64,000 bases of DNA from Ruminiclostridium hungatei (GCF_002051585.1 NZ_MZGX01000021.1:1-64000), one strand, 5' to 3'; shown: positions 35,971 through 44,705, counted from the stretch's first letter. Made by a program: numbers and translations. Notes: generated by a model not told the origin, from the letters alone.

Positions 35971-37059
35971 TTAATTATATTTAGACAATGCCTTTTCATA
36001 TTTTTTATAAAATGTATTATCATATAAGGTGGATGCATCTATCTTTTTTTCTAAAAGTCCTAATTCGTAAAAGGAATCTCCCACTCTTTGCTCCGATGCA
36101 ATAACCTTTTCATCCACTCTAATGAATTTATTTAAATATCCTCTGTCTTTATATGTTTTTTGTAAAAGGTCAAGAGACTCTTTATATGTACTTCCTGTTG
36201 GTTCTGCCTGAAGCTTTGCCCATTCTTCTATATTTTTTTCTGCCCATATATATGCCTTTTGCACTCTAACTAAGTAATCAGCAATCGCCTCAGTTTTTGC
36301 CTCATCTGCAAGGGCTTTATTGGAAATCTCAACCGGAAAGTTGCCGGAGAGAATATTCACTGCACTCTTAATCGTTATAGCTCCATTATTTTTAGCTGCA
36401 TTAATGGAGTTACCATAGCTTGCAAATGCATCTATATTTCCCCCTATCAAGGCTGTAACACCATCTGCCGTTGTAATTCCAACCGGTTTGATATCATCCC
36501 ATGTTAAATGAGCTTCTTTTAACATTTGACTAAGAAAATACTGTGCGGTGGTACTTTTCACATAGCCGACCTTTTTTCCTTTCAAATCAGATACCGTCTT
36601 AATCACTGAGCTCTTTAAAGCTACTAATTCCTGATTTTGAGGACTGCTGCTGTTAACCAGTATAATTTTGAAATTACCTTTGTTTTCAGAAAGAGAGGCA
36701 TAAATTGGAGGAATCTCACTGCTTCCGGTAAAATCAATCTGATCTGCCGCAAGTGCTTCCAGACAAAGATTCCCTCCCTGAAATACGCTGTATTCTACTT
36801 TATAGCCGTCAAAATTATCAAGTCCGGCTGCTTTTAATAATATTTCATAGGTCTTCCAACCTGTTGAACCATATCGTAATACAACTTTCTCTGAATTTGC
36901 CGAAGAAGTTGGATTGACAGTATCCTTGCTGCTACTCTCCGCTTTGCTACTGCCGGTTGTACTGCCATCTGATGCTGCACACCCGGTAAAACCAGCCGCT
37001 ATTAATGTCACAAGCAAAAACCCTGCTAATACTTTTTTTATAACTTTTTTCATTTGCAT
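35971..37059 (-). CDS. SsuA/TauA-type ABC substrate-binding lipoprotein
   Basis: A 362-residue lipoprotein with lipobox GFTGC after a short signal, then a Ser-rich linker and an NMT1/SsuA-fold domain (VLRYGSTGWKTYEILLKAAG, QIDFTGSSEIPPIYASLS, KKVGYVKSTTAQYFLSQML). The GSSEIPP segment lies where SsuA-family proteins contact the ligand. It starts eight bases after the HisC-like gene. An AAGGAGG site precedes the start. The ligand cannot be read from the sequence. Confidence 0.9.
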   Translation of the reverse strand: MQMKKVIKKVLAGFLLVTLIAAGFTGCAASDGSTTGSSKAESSSKDTVNPTSSANSEKVVLRYGSTGWKTYEILLKAAGLDNFDGYKVEYSVFQGGNLCLEALAADQIDFTGSSEIPPIYASLSENKGNFKIILVNSSSPQNQELVALKSSVIKTVSDLKGKKVGYVKSTTAQYFLSQMLKEAHLTWDDIKPVGITTADGVTALIGGNIDAFASYGNSINAAKNNGAITIKSAVNILSGNFPVEISNKALADEAKTEAIADYLVRVQKAYIWAEKNIEEWAKLQAEPTGSTYKESLDLLQKTYKDRGYLNKFIRVDEKVIASEQRVGDSFYELGLLEKKIDASTLYDNTFYKKYEKALSKYN

Positions 37060-37067
37060 TTTCCTCC

Positions 37068-38159
37068 TTACCTATTGGTATGTATAATTTTTTTTAATAC
37101 CTGAATAACCTTTTCATTCTCCTCAAAAGTTCCAATGGATATTCTAATCCATCCATCAAGACCAAATTCCGAAGCATTTCTTATCATGATTCCATTTTGT
37201 AAAAACTCTTTTTCGGAAACAGCACCAGCAATTCCAAGATAAATCAGAATAAAATTTCCATTGGAGCGGACATATTTGATTCCTTCTTTATCCAGCTCTG
37301 TATAATATAAATTCAAGCTGTCTCTATTGTTTTTTAAAACTAAATTTTTGAATTTGTCATCCTCAAGGCTTGCTTCCGCTGCTTTTTGTGCCAAAAGATT
37401 AACATTTATGGGCAGCCGGACTTTATTGATTTTTTCCAGGATATCTTCATCCGCAATCCCATATCCGATCCGAAAGGAAGCCAATCCGTATAGTTTTGAA
37501 AATGTACGCAGCAGGATAATATTCTTATTCTCCTTAATCAGGGAGACTGTGTCAAAATAGTCTGATTCAACAAAATCAATATAGGCTTCATCCAGGACAA
37601 TCAATATATTATCGGGGACTTTTTGAATGAATTCTTTAAGTTCTCTCTCTTTTAAAATAGTTCCTGTGGGATTATTTGGATTACATATCCATATAATTTT
37701 AGTATGCTTTGTAATACTATTTAAAATTGCAGTTGTATCAACCGTGAATTCCTTAAGAGGAACTATTACCGGTTCTGCATTCATTTGCAATGTAACATTT
37801 TTATACCAGCCAAAGGAGGGGTATGAAATGATTGACTCATCTGTTGATTCCAGATAAGCTAAGGCAATCAACGAAATAAGTTCAAAGGAGCCGTTACCAA
37901 ATACCAAATTGTCTTCTTTCATTCCATGTATGGTACTAAGCTTATTTTTTAAAATAGTACAATTCATATCGGGATAAAATGAAAACTGTTCTTTATGCTT
38001 TTCGATAATTTTTATTACATTTTCTGAACAGCCTAATCTGTTCTCATTTCCTGCAAGCTTAACAATATTCTCTATACCAGACTCTCGCTTTACCGCTTCA
38101 TGATTTTTTGCTGCTTTATATGGGGCAATTATGTCTAGTCCTGCTCTTTCTTTAATCAT
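37068..38159 (-). CDS. HisC-like PLP-dependent aminotransferase
   Basis: A 363-residue fold-type I aminotransferase close to histidinol-phosphate aminotransferase. It has NPNNPTGT (160-167), the PLP aspartate in DEAYIDF (190-196), the Schiff-base lysine Lys222 in TFSKLYGL, and the late arginine motif WIRISIGT. It overlaps the dehydrogenase gene by eight bases, so the two are coupled. No other histidine gene is nearby, so it more likely acts on a substrate or product linked to the nitrogenase-like enzyme. A CobD-like decarboxylase is an alternative. Confidence 0.87.
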   Translation of the reverse strand: MIKERAGLDIIAPYKAAKNHEAVKRESGIENIVKLAGNENRLGCSENVIKIIEKHKEQFSFYPDMNCTILKNKLSTIHGMKEDNLVFGNGSFELISLIALAYLESTDESIISYPSFGWYKNVTLQMNAEPVIVPLKEFTVDTTAILNSITKHTKIIWICNPNNPTGTILKERELKEFIQKVPDNILIVLDEAYIDFVESDYFDTVSLIKENKNIILLRTFSKLYGLASFRIGYGIADEDILEKINKVRLPINVNLLAQKAAEASLEDDKFKNLVLKNNRDSLNLYYTELDKEGIKYVRSNGNFILIYLGIAGAVSEKEFLQNGIMIRNASEFGLDGWIRISIGTFEENEKVIQVLKKIIHTNR

Positions 38160-39255
38160 CCTTATGCCCCTCTCTGAACCTTTTTACATATTCATCTGCC
38201 AGATATACCGCTTCTACTACAGCTTCCTTCTTCTTGCCCGAAAGAGCATTCAGTTCTGGGAAAATTTCATTAATCCTCTCTGATATAGTATTTAATTTAT
38301 CTTCCAAAGCTTCTGTCAATCCTATTTCTTCAAGTGTAAAGGCTACCTCCAGCCGGCTGAACTGTTCAACTATCTCCAGCAGTTCTTTTTCTTTCTTTTC
38401 TTCCAAAACTGCCTGAACAATCAGCCCAAAGGCCACTATCTCTCCATGGAGCTTATTTCGAGTTTCTCTAATGATTCTGGAAGAATGATAAAATGGATGC
38501 GCAAAACCAGAATATGCTTTCTCTCCTACATAGCTCCCAACATTCCCTGCCAGAAAAATAATCGCATCAATAGTACGTACCGAATTTTCATCAATAATTC
38601 CTGCTTCGAAATTTCTGATAACTTTCTCTGCTTTTTCAAGGAGAAAATCATACGCCAAACGTGCTCCATTGACAGAATTCATGTAGGACAGGCTGCTGTT
38701 TTTTACATCATAGCCTACAGAGGTTTCATACCATTTTGCCAGAGTATCTGCAATTCCGGCCTTTAAATATCTCACCGGTGCCTGTGCCAGAATGGTAGTA
38801 TCTGCGACTACAATTTCAGGTGAACGCCTATTCGCTCTGAAATGATCAAAATTCCCTTCTTTGGTATACATAACAGATAACGCTGCCCATGCCGCACACG
38901 TAGCGGCAATGGTCGGAACTGCTATAACCGGAATATTTGCAATATCTCCCCCAGCCTTTGATGTATCCAGTACTCTTCCGCCCCCTATGCCGACAATAAA
39001 ATCCACTCCGTTATTAAGTGCTAATATTGCAATAGCACTGGCAGTATCAATGTTGGGATACCCTGCAAATTCATATTGAATCATGGTAATTCCCTGATTT
39101 TCAAAACTCTTACAAACGTCTTTTTGTGTTACTTTTTTAGCTGTTTCCGACCAGACTACAACTGCCTTTGCCGCAGCTTTTCCCATAAGAGTCCCCAACA
39201 AATGAATTGCGCCCGGTTCACTAACATATAGCTCAGGTGTTTTCACATTAATCAT
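38152..39255 (-). CDS. GldA-like iron-containing alcohol/glycerol dehydrogenase
   Basis: A 367-residue member of the glycerol dehydrogenase / glycerol-1-phosphate dehydrogenase group. The NAD-binding loop is VGIGGGRVLDTSK. Likely metal ligands are Asp in AGIADTLAKWYE and the histidines in FAHPFYHSS and RNKLHGEIVAFG. The start at 39255 has AAAGGAG upstream. Its place between nifX-like and hisC-like genes, with a coding overlap to the latter, suggests that it reduces or oxidises an intermediate of the same pathway. Confidence 0.87.
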   Translation of the reverse strand: MINVKTPELYVSEPGAIHLLGTLMGKAAAKAVVVWSETAKKVTQKDVCKSFENQGITMIQYEFAGYPNIDTASAIAILALNNGVDFIVGIGGGRVLDTSKAGGDIANIPVIAVPTIAATCAAWAALSVMYTKEGNFDHFRANRRSPEIVVADTTILAQAPVRYLKAGIADTLAKWYETSVGYDVKNSSLSYMNSVNGARLAYDFLLEKAEKVIRNFEAGIIDENSVRTIDAIIFLAGNVGSYVGEKAYSGFAHPFYHSSRIIRETRNKLHGEIVAFGLIVQAVLEEKKEKELLEIVEQFSRLEVAFTLEEIGLTEALEDKLNTISERINEIFPELNALSGKKKEAVVEAVYLADEYVKRFREGHKDD

Positions 39256-39303
39256 TTTGTCTCCTTTCAACTCCCACATGTCCTTCAATCTTGTCTTTTA
39301 AAA

Positions 39304-39762
39304 TCATACAGGTTCAGCATCCGTCACCGTTTTTTTACTTCCTGCTCCTCTAAGCGATTGACATTTATCTATCTTGCCATAATAAAATAAAATCTTTTCA
39401 AGCGCCTGATTTACTGTGCAACTCACATCAAATACCGTTATTGCTTTCCTTTCTAACTGCTTTTGTATCTGAAATCCTATCTTTTTACATATCACACAGC
39501 GACAATCAGCTATTAACTGTACTTTTTTTGAGTTTCCCTCATTTCCGTTGCAGCCGCTGCTTACTGCTGAATGACAGCCTTCCCTGCTGCATCCGCCTGA
39601 AACACCGCATTGTGATTCCTGATTATTTTCATTTGCAAAGCGCTCTTCCACCTTTTCATACTTTCCATCATTTATTTCAAAAATGTGAAATAGCTTTGCA
39701 GCTCCAAAGGTTTCATCAATGTGTATTTCATCAGAAGAGGCTATAGCTATTTTATAAGCCAC
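39304..39762 (-). CDS. NifX/NafY-like dinitrogenase-cofactor-type protein
   Basis: A 152-residue protein starting with GTG at 39762, eight bases after GGAGG. The N-terminal half (YKIAIASSDEIHIDETFGAA, then LFHIFEINDGKYEKVEERF) and the end (FDVSCTVNQALEKILFYYG) match the NifX / NifB C-terminal domain that carries FeMo-cofactor precursors. Unusual is a Cys-rich middle (CGVSGGCSREGC, then SSGCNG) and a DCRCVICKKIG motif, which could bind a metal cluster. It follows the first NifK-like gene by 16 bases. Likely a cofactor carrier or chaperone. Confidence 0.82.
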   Translation of the reverse strand: MAYKIAIASSDEIHIDETFGAAKLFHIFEINDGKYEKVEERFANENNQESQCGVSGGCSREGCHSAVSSGCNGNEGNSKKVQLIADCRCVICKKIGFQIQKQLERKAITVFDVSCTVNQALEKILFYYGKIDKCQSLRGAGSKKTVTDAEPV

Positions 39763-39778
39763 TCTTTTCACCTCCGAA

Positions 39779-41077
39779 TTAATTCCATCTCTGAGCTGCC
39801 ACAGAATAAATATCCTCAATCAGACGGATTCCACCAGTATAGCCTACGTAAAAATCATCCAATACTACTTTGTCTTGCACCGGCCAAAAGATATTCAGGT
39901 AATGTCCAAACATTTTTTCCGTTACCTCTTTTTCATAATAGCTGCCAAGAATGAGTGGATATCCATGATAATCATGCGCTTTGATTTCATTATGTATCTT
40001 GTATCCATCCGTTTCAAAGCTTACCTCTGCTTTTATTCCGTAATTCAAATTTTCAAATTCCTCTCGTATCTGTTTCCTGAACTGCTTTGGTGTATCATCT
40101 GCAACAAATTGTTTCGCAGGCACAAGTCCAAGATCATTTACCAAAAACTTAGTAATGCCTAACGTATACTGAGCATCTGCAACGACAGAAAATTGCTTTG
40201 CCATAACACGTGTTTCAAGAAACATATCTGCATATCGCTCAATGAGATAGTAATAATATTTCTCCTGTTCATTAATAATTGCCTCAACCTTATTTTTTTC
40301 AACACCTGCAAATTTTCCTACTTCTCTTAGAAATTTACTGGTCTCAAATGCACCGATCGGAAGCGTTGGATAATGGAGATATGGAATACCGAGCTTTTTC
40401 TCCATCTTTTTCATATTACCAACTGACACCCATGGTGATACGAGCAAATTAAACTCCGCATTTGGAATTTTATTGACATTATCAATTCCTCTCTGATATC
40501 CGAATATTGTATTTGGTGTCAAGCCTAATTCCTTCAAGAGTTTTTCAAGTTCTCTTATATTGCCTAACCAGAACAAATCCTGATAAGGTACATCAGCCCA
40601 TATATTCACCAGACCTTTTTGTCTGTCTTCCGACTTTTCCAGATACTGATCAATAATTGCATCAATTACCAGTTCATGACCAATGTAATTGTTACCCTTA
40701 AATCCAGCGGTAGATGCAAAGAGTACTGGTTTTTCAGAATCAGCAAATTCGCTCACCACTTCTTCAGTATCATCCCCGACAATTTCCGGGATACAACCTG
40801 TCAGCACAATATACAAATCAGCATCAATCACTTTCAATGCATTTTCTATTGTTGAATGAAGTTTCTCCATACCACCGAACACAACGTCCTTTTCATTGAT
40901 ACTTGTGCAAGGAAAAATGTTCGGTGAAAAATAACCGGAACTTCCAATAGAGTCTGACAATTTCTGTGCACAACCAGGTCCGGAATGCAGAACTGGAATT
41001 GCTCTATCAATTGCCTGAACTGTCTGCATCGCACCCATTGCACATTTATATCTTTGTTTATCTAATAATTTTGCCAT
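39779..41077 (-). CDS. Nitrogenase-like component 1 subunit, NifK-like (pair 1)
   Basis: A 432-residue NifK-family protein. P-cluster positions are conserved: Cys12 (YKCAMGAMQTVQ), Cys36 (SGPGCAQK) and Cys95 (LTGCIPEIVGDD). Like its paralogue at 28507 it lacks the long N-terminus of true NifK. The start ATG overlaps the TAA of the NifD-like gene, so the pair is coupled. The conserved FGGMEKLHSTI segment is typical of beta-type subunits. Its partner NifD-like protein and the NifH-like reductase are just upstream. Confidence 0.87.
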   Translation of the reverse strand: MAKLLDKQRYKCAMGAMQTVQAIDRAIPVLHSGPGCAQKLSDSIGSSGYFSPNIFPCTSINEKDVVFGGMEKLHSTIENALKVIDADLYIVLTGCIPEIVGDDTEEVVSEFADSEKPVLFASTAGFKGNNYIGHELVIDAIIDQYLEKSEDRQKGLVNIWADVPYQDLFWLGNIRELEKLLKELGLTPNTIFGYQRGIDNVNKIPNAEFNLLVSPWVSVGNMKKMEKKLGIPYLHYPTLPIGAFETSKFLREVGKFAGVEKNKVEAIINEQEKYYYYLIERYADMFLETRVMAKQFSVVADAQYTLGITKFLVNDLGLVPAKQFVADDTPKQFRKQIREEFENLNYGIKAEVSFETDGYKIHNEIKAHDYHGYPLILGSYYEKEVTEKMFGHYLNIFWPVQDKVVLDDFYVGYTGGIRLIEDIYSVAAQRWN

Positions 41078-42540
41078 TACCTCTTAGCCTCCTCTAAGAA
41101 ATTATCAACACTCTGTTCATACCACCAACTGGTATAAGGTAGTTTTACACGCCTTGCGAGATTTTTCTCAAAACTTCGGTTATGAATACTATCCAATATG
41201 GATTGAGCAAATTCTAAAGTATGTTTATACCCGAAAATCATATATTCATCTGCAACATAAACTGCCGGTGTACCATTTTTTATTGCCCAGACAGTAGAGC
41301 CCGGATGCCGGGAAAGATACACATCCGGCTGATATTTATTCAGAATATTCATTACTTCATAATTCTGCTGATCTGCAACACTTGCCTCAAAATCCACATC
41401 ATGCTCAAGGAGATATTCCATAGCTGGCGGTACATCTCCATTTTCATATTTTTTGTCATAATGCCATGCCAGCGCCCATTCAACCTCTATTCCCAATTCA
41501 TCCAATACTCTGGATACTTCAAATGTATAACCAGGTCCCATACCAAGAACCGCCTTAAGGCCCTTTAAATCTTTCTTAATTTCTTCAATCTTAGGGAAAT
41601 ATATCTCTCTTTGTTCTGCAATATATCTCTCTATAGCTTCGGTTTTTTTTGTTACCCTTCCAATCTCACGGAGCCAGCTCTCAAATCCCGCAATTCCCAA
41701 AGGATTAATGGTTCTTATATATGGCACTCCATATTTTTCTTCCAATCCATTTCCAAGATAATTACCTAATGTTCCACAGATACATGTAGTTGCTAATGAT
41801 TCTGAAATGTGTTCTAATTCTTCCACTGTAGAATTGCAATATAAGAAGATTGGTTCCAAATCAAAATTCTTAAACATTTCAATAATTTCTGGTCTTGCAC
41901 TCTCATAGAAATTTTTAAAATTGATGGTATTTCTCTTTTTCTTTGGAGGCTTTACAATGGAACTTAGTACTGCATGGTCAGAAATATCAAAACCTGTCGC
42001 CCAAATTCTCGACTTAAAGCCTTCGCAGTGAACAGCCACAATTGGAACATCTACTTCATCCTTAACCTCGTCCACTACACTATCGATATCTTCTCCGATA
42101 ATTCCAGTTGCACAGGAACTGGTGACGAAAATTGTCTTTGGCTTATACCTCTTATTTACCTCTGAAATAATCCTTCTAAGACTATCAGCAGAACCAAATA
42201 TGGTATCTTCCTCATTCATATCTGTTCCAACGTAGACAGTATTATTTGTAATACCACGCTTCTTAGCCATAACCTTATCAAGGTAATAGGCTCCGGCACT
42301 TGCCACTGAACATCCCGAGGGTCCATGATGAATTACGGCAACGTCCCGAATTGCAGAAAGCTGCCCCAAAGCGCATTGTGAAAGGCAGGTACTTGACTGG
42401 GAAAAGCATCTGGAACACCCCTTCAAGGTTCCACACTCGCTTTGATTTGCTAAGTCGCTTAAGCTTCCTATATAACCTGTTATGGAACCTATTCTGTTTT
42501 CTCTTGTACCCACATTGGAGCTATCTAAATTAATTGCCAC
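41077..42540 (-). CDS. Nitrogenase-like component 1 subunit, NifD-like (pair 1)
   Basis: A 487-residue NifD-family protein. Cys56, Cys77 (HHGPSGCS) and Cys143 (SSCATGIIGED) match the P-cluster ligands. Cys255 aligns with cofactor ligand Cys275 through the EEKYGVPY segment. The region of His442 reads YVADEYMIFGY and has no histidine in register, and the His195 position is Phe. The N-terminus has four extra cysteines (36, 42, 45, 52) close to Cys56. It starts with GTG after AGGAGGTG. Clearly related to, but distinct from, molybdenum nitrogenase; it may be a catalytic subunit with another cofactor or a NifE-like scaffold. Confidence 0.87.
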   Translation of the reverse strand: MAINLDSSNVGTRENRIGSITGYIGSLSDLANQSECGTLKGCSRCFSQSSTCLSQCALGQLSAIRDVAVIHHGPSGCSVASAGAYYLDKVMAKKRGITNNTVYVGTDMNEEDTIFGSADSLRRIISEVNKRYKPKTIFVTSSCATGIIGEDIDSVVDEVKDEVDVPIVAVHCEGFKSRIWATGFDISDHAVLSSIVKPPKKKRNTINFKNFYESARPEIIEMFKNFDLEPIFLYCNSTVEELEHISESLATTCICGTLGNYLGNGLEEKYGVPYIRTINPLGIAGFESWLREIGRVTKKTEAIERYIAEQREIYFPKIEEIKKDLKGLKAVLGMGPGYTFEVSRVLDELGIEVEWALAWHYDKKYENGDVPPAMEYLLEHDVDFEASVADQQNYEVMNILNKYQPDVYLSRHPGSTVWAIKNGTPAVYVADEYMIFGYKHTLEFAQSILDSIHNRSFEKNLARRVKLPYTSWWYEQSVDNFLEEAKR

Positions 42541-42567
42541 CTTACAACACCTCCTAATTTTAAGTTG

Positions 42568-43419
<852 letters not shown>

Positions 43420-43494
43420 TCATATCCTTTCTTAAGTCATTTTATAGATGCAGTAATCAGTAAAATCTGATATTTTTGACTTTTTAACTGAAAC

Positions 43495-43563
43495 GATGCT
43501 GATTGGATTCGAGCCAACAAATTCAGCTTTTCAAGCCTATGCCGTTTCAACGGCTGCAGCATC
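43495..43563 (-). ncRNA. Degenerate tRNA-Phe-like cloverleaf in the operon leader
   Basis: 69 bases fit tRNA geometry. The acceptor stem GATGCTG/CAGCATC is perfect over 7 bp. It is followed by two bases, a D stem GCCG/CGGC with only a six-base loop lacking GG, one base, and a 5-bp anticodon arm with loop TTGAAAA (anticodon GAA). A four-base variable region and a T arm (GTTGG, CTCGAAT, CCAAT) lead straight into the acceptor. There is one mismatch in the anticodon stem, C instead of T at position 8, and no CCA. It is either a decayed tRNA or a tRNA mimic in the leader of the NifH-like gene. Confidence 0.45.
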
Positions 43564-43571
43564 CTGCATAC

Positions 43572-43644
43572 AAAAAATCAGAGGTTCTGCTTATTATGCT
43601 GCAACTGCATATCACAGTCACAATCATATTTAGCAAAACCTCTG
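43572..43644 (-). terminator. Terminator-like hairpin in the leader (possible attenuator)
   Basis: AACCTCTG (43637-43644 on the plus strand) pairs with CAGAGGTT (43579-43586), extended by TGC/GCA. The loop is about 42 bases and can fold further. On the minus strand it is followed by TTTTTTG. It lies between the promoter and the NifH-like gene, so some transcripts may end here unless antitermination occurs. Confidence 0.55.
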
Positions 43645-43660
43645 GTTTTTCAGTCAGCTT

Positions 43661-43812
43661 TTAATTCTCCATCTTTCTTTCTGTTTTATCTATCTAGCTT
43701 ATTTTACAATCCTGTATACTAATAGTTAAACTTCCGTGTTTTATTTGCTTAATCATTTTCACAATGGTTTTATGTATGAATCAGCAGATGCATTATTGTC
43801 ATTTTCCTGCAT
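43661..43812 (-). pseudogene. Broken YezD-like (DUF2292) small gene in the leader
   Basis: An ATG at 43812, ten bases after GGAGG, begins MQENDNNASADSYIK and then hits TGA. A one-base shift at an A run restores VKMIKQIKHGSLTISIQDCK. After a TAG, IDKTERKMEN runs to TAA at 43661. The joined 50 residues match the pattern of YezD-family proteins (IKYGSVTI, then QDGKVVQIEKTEK). One frameshift and one nonsense codon make it non-functional. From memory, YezD genes often sit in sulfur-assimilation operons of Firmicutes. Confidence 0.5.
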
Positions 43813-43928
43813 ACTTTACATTCTCCTCCAAACAAGTGTAACTGTTCCCGATCTTACTGCGGACATTTTTTGATAGAAAAACAGGCGCTCTATACATGGC
43901 ACTGCTCAAAGTTCAACATCACAGTTAC

Positions 43929-44057
43929 TTAAAATTCAGGTACAAAATGCATATAAAAATTAACTGTACTACTGCATACAGGCTTACGACAACAACAACG
44001 ATAACGATTACTACACATCTTATACATTTTCTCTACTCTGTCTACAGCCTTTTTCAT
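43929..44057 (-). CDS. Putative cysteine-rich leader peptide (42 residues)
   Basis: A short frame begins about 52 bases after the predicted transcription start, with AAGGA nine bases upstream of the ATG. The peptide starts MKKAVDRVEKMYKMC and contains Cys at 15, 21, 22, 23 and 28, including three consecutive TGT codons. Cysteine runs in short leader frames are known to control sulfur genes by ribosome stalling in actinobacteria. Here it would place the nitrogenase-like operon under cysteine control. A small functional peptide or chance frame are alternatives. Confidence 0.5.
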   Translation of the reverse strand: MKKAVDRVEKMYKMCSNRYRCCCRKPVCSSTVNFYMHFVPEF

Positions 44058-44101
44058 AACATTATATCCTTATAAAACTATTTCATAGTAATACACTATT
44101 A

Positions 44102-44144
44102 ATACTATGTTTAATAGTATAAATTATGCTAGCTTTGATGTCAA
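44102..44144 (-). promoter_or_regulatory. Consensus sigma-A promoter and overlapping operator of the nitrogenase-like operon
   Basis: On the minus strand TTGACA (44144-44139), 17 bases and TATACT (44121-44116). An inverted repeat ATACTAT-TAAAC-ATAGTAT (44102-44120) overlaps the -10 box and start point, and a third half-site lies at 44084-44090. A repressor bound here would block initiation. The regulator is not identifiable. Confidence 0.75.
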
Positions 44145-44261
44145 TAGAGTATCACCTCAAAACTGTTAGTTGAGTATTCGTTCTGGTTTTTGACATGACC
44201 AATCGGTCTTCTTTGTTTTTTATTTAGGAAACCGTTGACTTATTCAAGTACAAATAGAAAT

Positions 44262-44298
44262 AAAAAAAGCCTTGCAATACAATGATCACAAGACTTTT
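44262..44298 (-). terminator. Terminator downstream of the tRNA-Arg/tRNA-Gly transcript
   Basis: A 10-position stem (AAAAGTCTTG with CAAGGCTTTT, one mismatch) is followed on the minus strand by TTTTTTTATTTC. It separates the tRNA transcript from the nitrogenase-like promoter. Confidence 0.6.
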
Positions 44299-44580
44299 GG
44301 CGTGCCCATGGGGATTCCCGCATGCTTACGCATGCTAATGACGTCGCCCACCGCTCGCTAATCAAGGGCCCCCGCAAGTTGTAGACTTGTGGGGAAAAGG
44401 AGAAGCGATGTAGCGGTACTTAAAATCCACGAGCAGTATAAGATTAATGGATTTTAAGTGGAGCGTAATCTGCTCCGACGTGGTGCCGGGCTCCTACTCG
44501 AAGCTAAAAAAGTGCATTTAGCACTTTTTTGCGTGCTTCCAGCACGCTATGCCCCGAGCCCTCCCGGGTTCGAATCCCTT
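44299..44580. repeat. Hairpin-rich segment with a copy of the tRNA-Arg 3' end
   Basis: GGCGTGCCCATGGGGATTC at 44299-44317 repeats the 3' end of tRNA-Arg plus CCA (44707-44725). The following 260 bases hold at least five perfect or near-perfect hairpins: CCCCGCAAGT/ACTTGTGGGG, CTTAAAATCCA/TGGATTTTAAG, GGAGC/GCTCC, AAAAAAGTGC/GCACTTTTTT and GCGTGC/GCACGC. It could be a relic of integration at the tRNA or a stack of terminators. No protein is encoded. Confidence 0.55.
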
Positions 44581-44705
44581 CATCAGTTCATTCCCCGCCG
44601 GAGGCCAGTGGGGCCTACGGGGAGACTGGTCTCTCCCGTAAGGCGCTTCGCGTTTTTGGAAAAACAAAAACGCCTGTGTTTTCCGCAGAAAACACAGGCG
44701 CCAGT
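44581..44705 (-). repeat. 125-bp tRNA-trailing repeat, copy 2 (inverted)
   Basis: On the minus strand this begins directly after the CCA of tRNA-Arg and matches the sequence after tRNA-Glu (13429-13553) almost base for base. The first 40 bases are an intrinsic terminator with TTTTTG. The two copies face each other across 31 kb. Confidence 0.9.

Noticed and set aside
43495-43563. A tRNA on the plus strand at the cloverleaf
   Set aside because: On the plus strand the T stem is not continuous with the acceptor stem and no canonical anticodon arm forms; the minus strand fits the geometry.
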